Below are positions 43,166 through 54,329 of a stretch of 64,000 bases of DNA, in pieces. The notes under the pieces were generated by a model. That model worked only from the letters and a program-made list of their open reading frames with translations, did not search any database and had not been told where the DNA came from. Source of the DNA: Tupaia tana (taxonomy: Eukaryota > Chordata > Mammalia > Scandentia > Tupaiidae); assembly GCA_026018925.1 (NCBI GenBank), contig JAKSZU010000004.1, positions 12,457,383-12,521,382 of the forward strand, given 5' to 3'. Each line of letters begins with the position of its first letter. The first letter of the stretch is position 1. Position numbers and translations under genes: made by a program.

Positions 43166-44534
43166 CGTGGAGGTGCTGAGCGTGCTCTGGCTGGGTCAGA
43201 GTCAAGCCACTGTTCAGCTGCAAGGCAGACGCGGGCTGGACACGTGCAGTGCAGGGGCAGTGGGCACCTACGACTGTGGGCGTGGCTGGCCAGCCCGACC
43301 GCTACCCCTCGCCGTCCCGTCCCTCTTCGGGCTCAGACCCAGGGCTCGTCTGTAAAGGTAAAGGCTGGGTTAAGGGGTGCTCAGGGTACCACTGATCTGC
43401 CGGCCTGCAGGCTCCAAGACTGGAAGTCGGGGTGGGCTCTCTCGGCCCTGGAGACGCGCCTGGCTGGTCCTGCCTGTGTCCTTCGGAGGGGCCACTGGAC
43501 TGGGGACTCAGGTGGCAGTGAGGTGGTGCTTATGCGGCGCGGTGACAACAGCCAGGGCCCTTGTTTCACTCGCACACCTCTCTTCCCTGAGAGCACATGC
43601 CAAGTGACAAAAGAGAGTCACGAGCTGGGCAGGAGCCGCCGAGCCCGATGCAGGGCTGAACACGCCGGGCACCAGCCGCCGGCCCGTCCTCCCCGACACC
43701 GGCAGTGTCCTGTCACAGCGACAGACAACTGGCCGAGAACTGCCTACTGTGCGCGGGCACAGGTCTGGCTAAGTCTTGTATAGCCCCATGACTGTCCCAT
43801 AATGACCCTGCTAGCTGGAATACGGCCACTTCCAACCTTGGGAGTCTGCCCCGACAGGCAGCCATTCCTCTCTGCAGGGAGGGGTGTGGTAGGAGGGATG
43901 TGGCAGTGGGGACCAGCCCCAGCCCGAGGCGGTGGCTGTGCCATGGCTTGACCGAGAGGTGGGAGAGAGGTTCACAAGGCTGGGGGGGGAGGGGGAGGTG
44001 GGGGCAGGTTCTGCCCGGGCCAGGGCTCCTGGGGAGTGCGCCCGCTGGGTGTTCACGGAAGTGTACCCGTGAGGACGCCTGTGCAGGCACTGGGGCAGGG
44101 GTGAGTGACAGGCTGGGTGTGGGGCGGCACCTTTCCAGCACAGCTTGGCTCTGACAGAGGCTGTGTGCAGGGGATGCAGGGCACCGGTGAGGGGCTCCGA
44201 CTGACTGCCTGGTCGCCAGGAAAGCCCCACAGCCGCGGAGATGGCGCCCGCTCGGCCAGCTGACCTGCACCCCCAGCTCTACCCTCCTCCTGGCGTGGCT
44301 GGCCCACCTCTGCCTTAGTCACAGCGGGTCACGGCCCTCCTCTTCTGCAAGTGCTGCCATCCCTGGTCTCCCAGCAACCTTGGCCTGGCCCTCACACAGC
44401 AAGGGTGGAGCCCGTCCTAAAACAGCCTCTGCGTGTCCCTCCAGTCACCTGAGGACCTAAGACCCCTTGGCATGACTTTCGAGCCTCTGGGATCTTGTCC
44501 CTGCATCCTCTGTCCACCTCACCCGAACTCCTCG
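43166..44534. other. Intergenic, nothing recognised
   Basis: GC-rich sequence with only short overlapping open frames. A run of G (43983-43999) is the only simple structure. Confidence 0.4.
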
Positions 44535-44775
44535 TTTCTTTTTGTTTAGTTTGCTATGGGGCGTGTGTACCTGCCGGAGAGACAGAGAGAGAGATCGCCG
44601 CCCAGGGAGATGGCCACACTACAATCCCTGCTCCATTCTCCTGGAAGTTTGGGCACACACACACACACACGCACACTCAGTGGGATTATTTTCAAGCTGC
44701 TGGGTCGGGAGTTGAACCGTGCAGTCGGCCATGTGGGATTCAGCTGCTTTAACCTCTGCACCAGCTGCTGGCCCT
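44535..44775 (-). mobile_element. tRNA-derived SINE, long type, with CA run and likely target duplication
   Basis: TTTGCTATGGGGCGTGTG, GAGATGGCCACACTACAATCCC, (CA)8, TGCACCAGCTGCTGGCCC. CTCCTCRTTT at 44528 and 44774 is a probable target-site duplication. Confidence 0.88.
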
Positions 44776-45280
44776 CCTCATTTTCATTCTGCGCCCCAGC
44801 ATGGAGAGGTTCCTGCCACAGGGCCCTGAGGCCCTTCCTCTGCACCGTCGGTCCCCTCTGCCCACGGTCCCCCCTCCACCTTCCTCACCTGGCTAACTCA
44901 TCAGGTCCTAGCAGGTGGAGCAGAGACCGCCCTCGCACGCCCAGGGCCGGCCTCAGCGCACTGAGTCATTTCCCAGACTGCTGCTTGCTCAGACTGGGGG
45001 CCGTGAGTGCAGGAATGGGGGCTACTCATCTCCGCACCTGCAGAGCCCAGCGGGGCTGGACGGTGGACTGGGTGGGCATGTGGTACACAGGGGGGACCCT
45101 GGGGTCGGGTTGTGGCAGGCGGTCAGGAAGGAGTCTCTGCAGGAGTTCTGGTCTCTGGGCCACCAGGAGCCTGGCTTTGCCTTGGGGCCTGAGTAGGGGG
45201 TCCCTAGGCCCCGGCATAGGCTGGGAAGAGGTGATGACAGGGCTCCCCAGTCTCCTACCGAACCTCCACAACGCCAGCCT

Positions 45281-45380
45281 GGGCTGTCATAGCAACAGCC
45301 CGCCCCGGAGTGTGGGCCAACCAATGGCAGCCGGTCCTGGTGAGGTAATGCCCAGGTCTGGCAGCTCATTGGCTCCGCTT
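45281..45380. promoter_or_regulatory. RFX-like box with two CCAAT boxes beside a CpG island
   Basis: GGCTGTCATAGCAACAG (45282-45298) resembles an X-box half-palindrome. CCAACCAATGG (45317-45327) holds a CCAAT box, and CTCATTGGCT (45365-45374) an inverted one. NF-Y plus RFX sites next to CpG-rich DNA is a common promoter layout. Confidence 0.45.
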
Positions 45381-45404
45381 TTGCCCCTTCCGGCAGAGAC
45401 TCGT

Positions 45405-45950
45405 GCTTAGCTCTGCTGGTGGCGGCCCCGCAGGCCTCCCGCGCTGCGCACGCTCTCCCTCTGCGCGGTCTGGCCCACCTGTTTTCCTCATCCTCCCTGC
45501 ATGCCGGGCAGCCCCAACGTCTTGGTCCTTCCGTGCCAACCTCCTGGCCTCTCTGGGGCCTCGGCGAATCCTTGCTGGCGGTCTCTGCGCGAGCCTGTCT
45601 GGAGGCGTCTCCCAGCCTTCTCCAAACAAGGGCTCAGTGAGAGCTCCTTGACTTGCAGCCAGGGGTGACGCCCTCGAAACCGCAGCCCCGGCCAGTCTCA
45701 GGGGCACCGTCCTCGGGTCTGCTGGAGAGCTCTGGCATGAGACGGCCGCGGGCCTCCTGGTCTGCGAGCAGACGCTTCTCCCGGCCGAGGAAAGGGGGCG
45801 GCGGGCAGACCTGGGGAAGAGCAGCCACAGTCGTGCACTTGCGGCAGGGCGGCCGGACTCGCAGGCTTCCAGAACGCTGCCATGCGGGGCTGGAGCCCGC
45901 GTGGGAGGGGCGTCGGCCGCCTCCTGCCCGTCCCCTGGCAACGCCTGCCT
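45405..45950. promoter_or_regulatory. CpG-island-like segment, possible promoter of an unrecognised transcript
   Basis: By eye about 45 CpG in about 540 bp at roughly 65% GC (observed/expected about 0.8). It is preceded by CCAAT boxes and free of repeats. No open frame matches a family I know, so a non-coding or distant-exon transcript is possible. Confidence 0.5.
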
Positions 45951-46124
45951 ATGTCTCCAGTGCTAGTTCTGCTGGGTGCTGGCCTTGGCTGTCCCCCCGA
46001 GCCCCAGGACACAGCCTGTCTGGGGGGGCAGACACTCTGTCCTGGGTTGTTTCTGCTTTGTCCCCTCCCACCTTAGGTGTCTGCTGTCCTGGTCCTCCTG
46101 CCTGGCTTCCCAGCTGACCCTGCC

Positions 46125-46330
46125 ACCACACCTAGCTCTATCTGAGGCAGGGTCTCCCCATGTCGCCCAGGGCAGACTGGGGTGCGACCCTCCAGCCTCA
46201 GCCTCCCCGAGAAGCTGGGATGACAGCTGCCTGTCACAGTTGCCAACCTTAGGTTGGACCAGGAATCGAACTCAGGCCTCTCATGTCATCCCAGCTGCAG
46301 AGCCCGCCAGCCGAGCAGCGTGTGTCACTG
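46125..46330 (-). mobile_element. 7SL-derived (Alu-like) SINE, apparently joined to a tRNA-like part
   Basis: CACCACACCTAGCTC, GAGGCAGGGTCTCCCCATGTCGCCCAGG, CAGCCTCAGCCTCCCCGAGAAGCTGGGATGACAG read as a reverse 7SL/Alu-type sequence. AGGAATCGAACTCAGGCC (46260-46277) then looks like a reversed tRNA B-box. It is old and diverged. Confidence 0.6.
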
Positions 46331-46384
46331 TGGCTGGGCCAGGTCCTGGGTGTCCAGAGGTGGCATAGCTCTGTCCTGGCTGGT

Positions 46385-46620
46385 ACTTGACTCAGCCAGG
46401 GAGGCTTCATGGAGGAAGTGACCCTAGGCTGGCGTGTTTGGTAGAACAGCCCACAGCATACCTGGATGGGCCAGGTAGGGTGAACCGGCCAGAGACAGTC
46501 TGGAAGGATCTGTGGGGATAGGGGGCCCAGGGATGGGAGTCCTGAGTGGGGAGTTTGCACTGGCTCCCATAGTGATGGGGAGCCATGTGCGAGGGGTCTG
46601 AGCAGAGGAAAGCACGTGTG
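46385..46620 (-). mobile_element. L2-like fragment, reverse
   Basis: GGAGGCTTCATGGAGGAAGTGACC and ACTGGCTCCCATAGTGATGGGGAGCCATG fit antisense L2-type sequence, diverged. Confidence 0.4.
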
Positions 46621-47164
46621 GGCCGGCCACGGGCACTGCTCGGGCCTTTGTGGGAGGCAGGAGCCGGGGTGGGGATGGGTGCTCTGACAGGTGGGGTGGG
46701 GTGCCGAGGCCCTGCTGGGGGCTGCTGGGGTGGAGAGCAGACGGGTCGAGACAGTGGGAGGGTACGGAGAACCGGCGGCCTGCTGGCTCCTGGAGGCTGT
46801 GGCGTGGTGGGGAAGGGCCGGAATAACACCTGCTTCTGGCTGAGGAGGGGGAGGGGACTCAGCCGGCCGGACTTCAAACGGAGCTGGGCTTGGGCAGGTG
46901 TCTAAGGCGCCGTGAGGTGTCCGGGTGGGGCTGACCTGTGAGGGTGGTGGCCGAGCCCGTGACACAAGCGAGGCCACTGAAGGACGGGCTCTGGAGAGCA
47001 GACTTTGTGTCCTCCCCGGCCCTGAGGGCTGGCTAGGTGCCAGACCTCCTGGGTGTCAGTCTGGGTCGGGCCAGTCGGTGTTTCTCTGTGGCCGCTGTCC
47101 CCTCCTCTGTCCACAGAGCCTGTCAGAGATGGGGAGGGATGTGGGCCATTTCTATTTTCTAAGG

Positions 47165-47360
47165 GTTCTGGATACAGTTTATTTATTTTTAAATTTACTG
47201 TAGGGCGTGCATGCTTGCCAGAGAAAGAGCAGCCCGTTCTCCTCCACTCTCCTTTCAGGGTCTCGGGCACACATGCACACGCACCTGGTGTGATTTTCTA
47301 CTGCACGGTCTTCCATGCGGGCTCCAGCTACCTTACCTACCACGCCACCAGATGGGTCTG
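47165..47360 (-). mobile_element. tRNA-derived SINE, long type, internally deleted
   Basis: TTTATTTTTAAATTTACTGTAGGGCGTGCATGC, GCCCGTTCTCCTCCACTCTCC, CGGGCACACATGCACACGCACC and TACCACGCCACCAGATGGG. The B-box region has been lost. Confidence 0.75.
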
Positions 47361-48249
47361 CTTCTGGACATAGTTAAAGACGGGGAACAAAAGCCGTGCC
47401 CAAGCAGGGTAATGCAACGTTCCCATGAACAGATCAGCGTCCGGAGTGGACGAGACCCGTGGAGCCGTGGGCGGTGGTACCTGGAGCTTGGCGCCGGCCC
47501 GGGGGCCTGCTGGGAGGGAGACCCGGTTACGGCTTTCCTGGTCACCCTTTTGGTAGGAAGGGGCCCGACTACAGCGGAGGGGCGGGCCCAAGCTCCTGTC
47601 CCCTGCCGCCACCAGCCCCCAGCGCTGCCTGTGGGCTCCTACGGGGGAAACCGTGTCACCGCTGACTCGGCTGCTGTCCCGCTAACTCCCCTTGGCAGTC
47701 CCTCCCCCTGGGTCTCTGGGCCATTGGGCGTCACCGGCAGCTGGCACAAGGCACTGAGTGAGTGTGGTCTAACCGCGCAGTAGTTCATGCGAGCAGAGCA
47801 TGAGTCGGGCAAGGGCCGAGAGATGGCCGCTGAGGCCAGCGAGGTCAGGGAGGCGGGGTCACGTCTGCGGATGGGCCTCGGGAAAGGCAAAGCCACACAT
47901 GTTTACAGGTCACCGCTGGACCGTGTGTGGCCAGGGCCCCCGGAATCTTCCAGAGCAAAGGGTAGACGCACCCCTGCCATGCACACACTGAGCCAGTGTC
48001 ACAGGAATGAATCGAGGAACGTTTCCTCAGCCCTGTGGTCGAGAGACGGGCCGGCGTCCTCGCCTCTTTCCTCTGCTCTGCTGCCCTCGGCCGGCCCCTG
48101 ACTGGTGACCCGCGCCCTGGCGTGTCAGGCTGCAGCGTGAACTGCACGGTGCCCTGACTCCCCTCGTGGGGTTGTTACGAGGCCCTAACCGGCTCTCGGA
48201 TGGGAGACGATGGGCAGCAGCGAGCTGACGGGTGTTCCGGACTGCTTAG

Positions 48250-48475
48250 CTCTTGTTTTCATTTTCGGTTGCCAAGGGCATGTGACTCATCACAGACCAA
48301 ACCCCCGCAGTGGGGCACGGGCGCGCTGCAACTTCATCTCGGTATCCTTCTGGGACTTCAGGCACGTGTGCACACGAGCCTGACATGGTTTTCAAGCCAC
48401 CAAGGCTGGCGTTAGAACTGGGGCGGGCCATGTGGCTCCAGCTCCCTGTAAGCACCGGGCTGGGGCCGGCCCCGT
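48250..48475 (-). mobile_element. tRNA-derived SINE, long type, diverged
   Basis: AACCCCCGCAGTGGGGCACGGGCGCGCTGCAACTTC, CTTCTGGGACTTCAGGCACG, TGACATGGTTTTCAAGCCACC and GGGCTGGGGCCGGCCCC in reverse order of the family body. Confidence 0.6.
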
Positions 48476-48651
48476 CACTGGCTTTATTGCTGTTACCCTC
48501 TCCCAGAGCAAAGTGTTCTGGGCGTCGGTGGGTGTGGGGGCACACGGGGGGCTACCCCAGCGTCCATGAGCTCTCCTCCTCAAGTGCTAGACTCTCCCGG
48601 GGAGCCTTGAAAACTCCCAGTCTGGGCCACAGCCTTGGGCAAGTCCATCCC

Positions 48652-48716
48652 GGGGCCAGCGGAATGGCTAAACACGCAGTTCAGATCCCAAACCCGGAAG
48701 CTTGGAAAACACGCCA

Positions 48717-48751
<35 letters not shown>

Positions 48752-48870
48752 CCCAAATCCCAACAGAATGGAGAAGGGATTGCAGTGTGGCTGTCCTCCT
48801 TGGGGTGATTTCTCACTTTCCTCTCTGTCTGTCTCTTTGGTGAGTGCACGCACCCTATAACAAAAGCAAA
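48652..48870 (+). mobile_element. tRNA-derived SINE, long type, with (GT)15
   Basis: GGGGCCAGCGGAATGGC head, CAGTTCAGATCCCAAACCC, then (GT)n at 48720-48750, CCCCAAATCCCAACAGAATGG, GGGTGATTTCTCACTTTCC, TTGGTGAGTGCACGCACCCTATAAC. The GT run grew from the family's GT-rich segment. Confidence 0.85.
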
Positions 48871-49344
48871 CTAGCAAACACAAAACAAAACATCTTCTCC
48901 CCGATCAAAAAGAGAGAGCGGGCACATGCCCAGCTGTCAGACGCCGAGGTCAGACCCCTCTCCTGCCCACCTAACCGAGTTCTCTGCGGCCGGGAGGAGA
49001 GCTGCAGGAAGGCGCCCGCCAATGCGGAGTCCCGACTCTGCCCTCCGGGCCCTTCCGGGGACCCACCAGAGATGGCTTTGAAACTTGCTGCCCTGGGAGT
49101 GGCCCGTCCTCAGCCCGCCTGCTGGCAGCGACTTCCTTCTGGCTGGCGCTGCGATTCCCGCTGGCATCAGCAGGCTGGCCTTGCCTCTCTGGGGGAGTCT
49201 GTGGCTGCGCGGTGCTGTCTGCGGCAGGGAGGGCACCCTCGCCCAAGGGTGGGACATTCACTACCCCTTTGTAAAAGCTCCTCTCAGAGGCGGCTTTGTC
49301 CTCGCGCCATGCCACCTCCCAGCTTCCCAGCTCTCTGAGCCACC

Positions 49345-49895
49345 TCTCTAAGCCAGATTCTCACCATCGGCCCGGGCCGCTCTGGCCTCATCCTGCCTTA
49401 TATCAACGTTCTCTCCCTTTCACCTCCTTCCAGTTATGGTGCCATGAAGGTCCTACACCACCCAGGCAGGCCTGCCTCAGGGCCCTGGCACAGGCTGCTC
49501 CCTGGCCTGCAACGCCCTCCCGCAGGGTGTGCACGCATGGCCGTATCACGGCAGGTCTTAACGCCAACAGCACCCTCTTGGCTTCATAAAATGGCAACAT
49601 CCCTCGTGCCCTGCGTCACTTTATACACACACACATGCATACACACACTCCACAGACATGCACACGCACACGCACCCATACACGGCCCGAGGGCTGGCCC
49701 TACTGTCGGCGCTCACAGCTTTGTCCTGCTTCGGCCTTCTCCTTGGCACTGTCGGCCAGCAGGCCGCGTATCGCTGACTGACCTCGCTTGCCGAGCCTCC
49801 TCCTGCCACTCCGTGGGGCCACTGCACTCTCCCCTGTGCTTCGCGTGGGGCCTGGCACGGAGCGGGTGGTCAGGTCTGCTGAATGCACGAATGGA
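49345..49895 (+). mobile_element. L2 3' region
   Basis: CTCTGGCCTCATCCTGCC, GCCTCAGGGCCCTGGCACAGGCTGCTCCCTGGCCTGCAACGCCC (49478-49511), and GGGCCTGGCACGGAGCGGGTGGTC...GCTGAATGCACGAATG at the 3' end. A CA-rich segment at 49621-49682 interrupts it. Confidence 0.65.
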
Positions 49896-51114
49896 CCTGC
49901 CACTTTGCACAGCCTGTGGCCTGCGTGACTGTCCTCCCGGGGAGGAGAAGCTGCGGTGTCACGTTGGGGGTGCCCTCGCACCCCACTGCGGCCACGCCAG
50001 GGTGGCTGGGCAGACGCAGTGTGGGCTGTGCTCGAGTTTGTGGCCTGCACCCAGAACGCCTGGATTTGCACTTCACCCAGGGTGCCTCTGAGCGTCCTCG
50101 TGATCCAGTCTCCGTCACAGCAGGGACTGTGAGCGCCTCCCTGTGGGGCCGTTGGGGGGGTGGGGGGGCAGCTCAGGCAGCAGGCTCAGCACAGCGCAGG
50201 GAGTGCCAGCTGACGAGACTGGGAGGAGGCAACTGCTGGTCCAGCCCTGTCTCGGAAGGTTGGTCATGGAGGGAGACTGGGTAGGGCACTTGCCTGCTCT
50301 GTGGACTCTAATGCCGCGACAGCACCGAGGGCTGGGGTCCGAGACCCAGACCTGTGCCAGGAGACTCAGGGAGGTGGCAAGAAGTCGGGCAGTGTGGCAG
50401 GCCCTAGATGGCCAGCGCCAGCAGGTGGGGCGGTGGGGGGACAGGGCGCTGCTAGCACAGCCCAGGGACTCCTCAGGCCAGCATCTGTGGAGAGGGTGAC
50501 CAGTTATCCAGATGGCGCCCTGGCTTCGTGCTCCACGGCTCAGGCATGGGCTGACACACCTGGGCAGGGCCATTTCTCTGCCTTGGCTGCTCTGTGGACG
50601 GCCAAGAGCCTCGGGCTGGGCCCAGAGGGAGCGCTGTGGGAAGAAACCAGGCCAGAGTGGTCAGATGTCCTGTGCCTTCCTGTGAGCTAGTGGTGCGAGA
50701 CCATGTGAGAACATGGGCACACGTGCGTGTGTGAGCATGTCAGGGTGGCCAGCAGCCGCTCGCAGACATGCATACACACGCACCGCCCAGGGGCCGGGCC
50801 TGTCGGGGAGCTTGCAGGGAACTCGCGTCTCTGGCGTCTGCTCTGCCCCGGCGCTGGGTGGCACAGGAGCCCTGGGCCATCCCTGGGCTATGCGTGAGTC
50901 CCCACTCCGGGCGTAGACACCTTCGTGCTGCTCAAGTCCCCTGGAGGTGTGGGCAATGCAGGCAGAAGGGAGGGCTCGGTACAGGGGCTGGGGGCCTGCC
51001 AGGAGCCCAGAGATGGAGGCCCACCCCCAGGGGGACAGAGGCAGTGCTTGCTGGGACCAAGAACCACCCTGGCCTTAGGTGCACACTGACTGGCCAGCAC
51101 CTCGCGTGTCACCA
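49896..51114. other. Intergenic, nothing recognised
   Basis: GC-rich sequence with short open frames only. Simple features are a G-run at 50151-50169 and a CA/GT-rich stretch at 50715-50785. Confidence 0.4.
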
Positions 51115-51290
51115 TGGCTTTCAGATGAGGACACTGAGCCTTGGACAGGCTCAGACATTTGCCCGAGATCACCAGCTGGAAAATGGCCGACGAGGAAATG
51201 GGGCTCCGGGAGGCTGGCGGAGCTGGGCTTGAACTCGGGCCTCTGCGACTCCAGAGCCTGCACTCTGACCACTCTGGCGGTGAGAGAGGA
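51115..51290 (-). mobile_element. MIR, reverse
   Basis: TTTCAGATGAGGACACTGAGCCTTGGACAGG, ATTTGCCCGAGATCACCAGCTGG and GAGCTGGGCTTGAACTCGGGCCTC are a clear reverse MIR. Confidence 0.75.
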
Positions 51291-51334
51291 GGCTCTGGCC
51301 GAGAGGACGGAAGAGGCAGGGGTAAGGACGGCGG

Positions 51335-51468
51335 GTGACAGCTGGGGCCTCCCGAGGGTGGAGGGTGCTCCAAGGGAGGTGACAGCTGGGGCCTCCCGAG
51401 GGTGGAGGGTGCTCCAGGGGGAGGTGACAGCTGGGGCCTCCCGACGGTGGAGGGTGCTCCAGGGAGAC
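51335..51468 (+). repeat. Three tandem copies of a 43-45-bp unit
   Basis: Units start at GTGACAGCTGGGGCCTCCCG (51335, about 51379 and 51424) and end near GGAGGGTGCTCCAGGG. They differ by a few bases. Confidence 0.93.
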
Positions 51469-51683
51469 GTGGAGGAGCAGAGGCGTGGGCAGGGTCCCTT
51501 CTGCTGGTTCACGGCCTGCCCACTGAGCGGCAAAAAGACCTCCTTCTCCTGCCCACCCCCTTCCTGGGGCAGAAAGCTGGATTGTCCCCACTTCCCTCTG
51601 CCCCCTCCCGGTGGCTCCTGGGAACCGGACAAGAAAGGAGCTTGTCTTTCCTGGCTCTGCTGGAGTCCTACCGCGGAGGTTTG

Positions 51684-51697
51684 GTTGCCATGGTGAC
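51684..51697 (+). promoter_or_regulatory. RFX X-box-like motif
   Basis: GTTGCCATGGTGAC has a perfect left half-site GTTGCC and a right half-site one base off GGYAAC. Confidence 0.4.
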
Positions 51698-52519
51698 CGG
51701 CTCCATGGAAACACGCAGCCGGCCTTTTCCAGGATGGGCCTGGACCGCAGCCCACCTGCTCATGCAGGCCTCCCCTGGCCGCAGCACCCAGGGGAGGCCT
51801 GGGTGGTCAGTCCACTGCCTGAGCCCCCACCCCCCGCCACCCTGGCAGACGCAGAGGGCCCCGAGGGCAGGGGTGGTGATGCTGGCGTGCAGGGTGCGCT
51901 GTCGGGGAGCTCCAGGACCCCACCTCAGACCTGGGACACGCAGACCCAGACATTCAGGCAGTCTGGGGGCAAGGCTCGCTGTCTGCCCATGTCCCGGGTC
52001 CTGGTCCGTTTCGGTCCCAGGGCTGTCTCTCCGCCCCGCGGTCCTCTGCGTTCTAGCGCACGGCTGCCGCCTGCAGACCCAGCCGCTCGCCCTGCTTCCA
52101 GGAATTGACCCAATTGCCCGGCAGACCAGGGAGGGGCTGACCCCACCCTCGCGCACTGTGTGAGCCGAACGCGTCGCCGCCACCCCTTTTTGTTTTATTC
52201 GGATGTAATAATTGTACGTATTCACTCCTCTTTTTGAGCCTTGAGTTCCACACCTGCGCAGTCTGCCCAGGCACCGACCACCCGCTTACCCGGCTTACCG
52301 CACCGGCCGCGCCAAGAGCCGCTTTCCACCACCCCAGCCCCCACAGCGATCCATGAGGCAGGAGTCCTTTTTTTTGGTAATCAAATGAAGTGAACATTCA
52401 CCCCAAGCTTTTACCACCTTCGTAATAAAACAAAGACAAAGCTTAGAACCAGGTCACCGGGGCCTTCCTCTTTCCATCTCCTCCAGGTGGAGGGTCCTGC
52501 CGTCCTCCCAGCCAGCAGC

Positions 52520-52700
52520 TCTCGGATCGCAGCAGGGTCCAGGCGGTGGACTCGGATCGCAGCAGGGTCCGGGCGGTGGACTCGGATCGCAGGAGGGGCC
52601 GGGCGGTGGACTCGGATCGCAGCAGGGTCCGGGCGGTGGACTCGGATCGCAGCAGGGTCCGGGCGGTGGACTCGGATCGCAGCAGGGTCCTGGCGGTCGA
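52520..52700 (+). repeat. 30-bp minisatellite, six copies
   Basis: Unit CTCGGATCGCAGCAGGGTCC plus GGGCGGTGGA, six nearly identical copies in exact 30-bp register. Because 30 is divisible by three, open frames run through on both strands (RIAAGSGRWT repeats forward); I do not regard these as coding. Confidence 0.96.
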
Positions 52701-52949
52701 GCCTCTGCACACCCTTCTGCTGGGGCCTTTTCCGGAGAATGTGCTTAGAGCGTCCCATGGCCCCTGCTTCCTGTCACAGGCGCTCTCCCTGAGCATGCAG
52801 GGTCCTGGCCTGTGCCGTGTCGCCCTGGGAGGCTGGGCTCGCCATGCTTACAGACAGTCGGGTGGCTTTTAGGGACGTTGGCCATGTTTGCAGGCGTGCC
52901 ATTGGCACTGAGAGGCCGATGGGATCCTGGTTTGTAGAAGTTTATCTTA

Positions 52950-53185
52950 TGGGGCCAGCAGGTGTTGGGGTGGTTATGGCACTGGGCTCCCACATGATTG
53001 ACCACAGTTCGCGTCCTGAACCTGACGGCTTGAAAATCACACCAGGCATGTGTGTGCGTGCCCCAAATCCCGAGGAGAATGGAGGACAGAGACTGGTGTG
53101 GCCACGCCCTCGGGGTGACTCTCACTCTTTCTGTTACTCCTTTCTGGCGAGTGCACACACCCTAGGGCAAAACATCTTTTAAAAA
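52950..53185 (+). mobile_element. tRNA-derived SINE, long type
   Basis: GGGGCCAGCAGGTGTTGGGG head, CAGTTCGCGTCCTGAACC, CGGCTTGAAAATCACACCAGG, CCCCAAATCCCGAGGAGAATGG, GCGAGTGCACACACCCTAGG, CAAAACATC. Confidence 0.9.
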
Positions 53186-53379
53186 CGTTAATTTTAATTG
53201 TTGAGAAAAAGAGACAGAGCGAGGGGGACCCTGGGCAGGGTCTTCTCCCAGCCTCCCTTCCAGCAGAACCCCCGCCCGTGCTCCGCGTGCTCGAGACCAC
53301 CCAAGACCGGAGCCGAGCCTCCCCCAGCCCCAGTGCTACGCAGACGCTTTGCTGCCACGAGGCGGCTGAGACAGGCTCT

Positions 53380-53608
53380 TTTCTTTTTCATGTTTTTGTC
53401 ATAGGGTGCATGTGCTCGACGGAGAGAGGGAAAGTGAGGAATCACTCCCCAGGAGCGATGGCCATGCCGCACCCCTTCTCCCCCATTCTCTTCTCGGGGT
53501 TTTGGGCACATGCACACATACACCTGGTGTGATTTTCAAGCGGCCAGGTCCAGGACTTGAACTGCGGAGTCCAGCACCCTAACCACCACGCCACCTGTTG
53601 GCACTTTG
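53380..53608 (-). mobile_element. tRNA-derived SINE, long type
   Basis: GTCATAGGGTGCATGTGC, GGAATCACTCCCCAGGAGCGATGGCC, TTCTCGGGGTTTTGGGCAC, TGGTGTGATTTTCAAGCGGCC, CTAACCACCACGCCACC: a complete reverse copy 200 bp from a forward copy. Confidence 0.9.
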
Positions 53609-53617
53609 ACACAGGAT

Positions 53618-53666
53618 TTTTTTTAAAAAAATGATTTATTTTGAGAGAGAGAGAGAGAGAGAGAGG
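53618..53666 (-). repeat. A/T run and (GA)11, probable SINE tail remnant
   Basis: TTTTTTTTAAAAAAATGATTTATTTT followed by (GA)n resembles the tail plus CT run of a reversed short-type SINE whose head is missing. Confidence 0.5.
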
Positions 53667-54310
53667 CATTCTCAACAGGGATCTCCCTCACCCCGTGGTG
53701 TCCCCCAGCCCTCAGCCTTCCCACCGGTGAGGACCGTGGATCAAGGGCCCGGCCAACACTGGTCTGCAGGCCGGCCAGGGCCCACAGCTCCCTGGGTCCA
53801 GCGGGCTGGAGCAGCGAGTAGCCTGTGCGGCCCAGCTGGCCTGGGCAGGACTCATGCCCCGCCAGCCCTGCCCAGGGTCTCGGTGACCAGCTCGCAGAGC
53901 AGGAAACAGCTGTGGTTCTCTGGTGCCCCGTGCCCAGCCCCTTGTCTCCCCTGCCCCACAGCACCTGCGGGGACACCGCGTTCCTGGAGGAGGCGGAGCC
54001 AGAAGGCCGCAGGTGGGGCCGTCCTCTAAGGCTCAGGGAGGGTGTCAGCAAACACCCAGGGGGACAGATCTGAGTCCGGGAGGAGGCGCCATGGAGAGAA
54101 AAGGCCAGGCAGGGTGCAGCGGAACCGCCTAGGGGTGGGGACAGGTCTGGGGGCTCCAGGGCCAGGGGCGCTCCAGGGAGCTGGAGGTGGTGAGGAGGCG
54201 GAGCTGGAGAGGGGGCAGGTCAGGCGGGAGCCTCGCGTCTGGGCGCTGCGGTGGGTCCTGGGGCGCGGAGGCAGCCAAGGCCGCGGTCCCGGTGAGCCGC
54301 GAGGGAGAAG

Positions 54311-54329
54311 CAGCGCCCTCTGGCGGCCG
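54311..54329 (-). promoter_or_regulatory. CTCF-like motif
   Basis: On the minus strand the site reads CGGCCGCCAGAGGGCGCTG. This agrees with the CTCF core (GGCCACCAGGGGGCGCT) at all but two core positions and lies in CpG-rich DNA. Confidence 0.6.
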
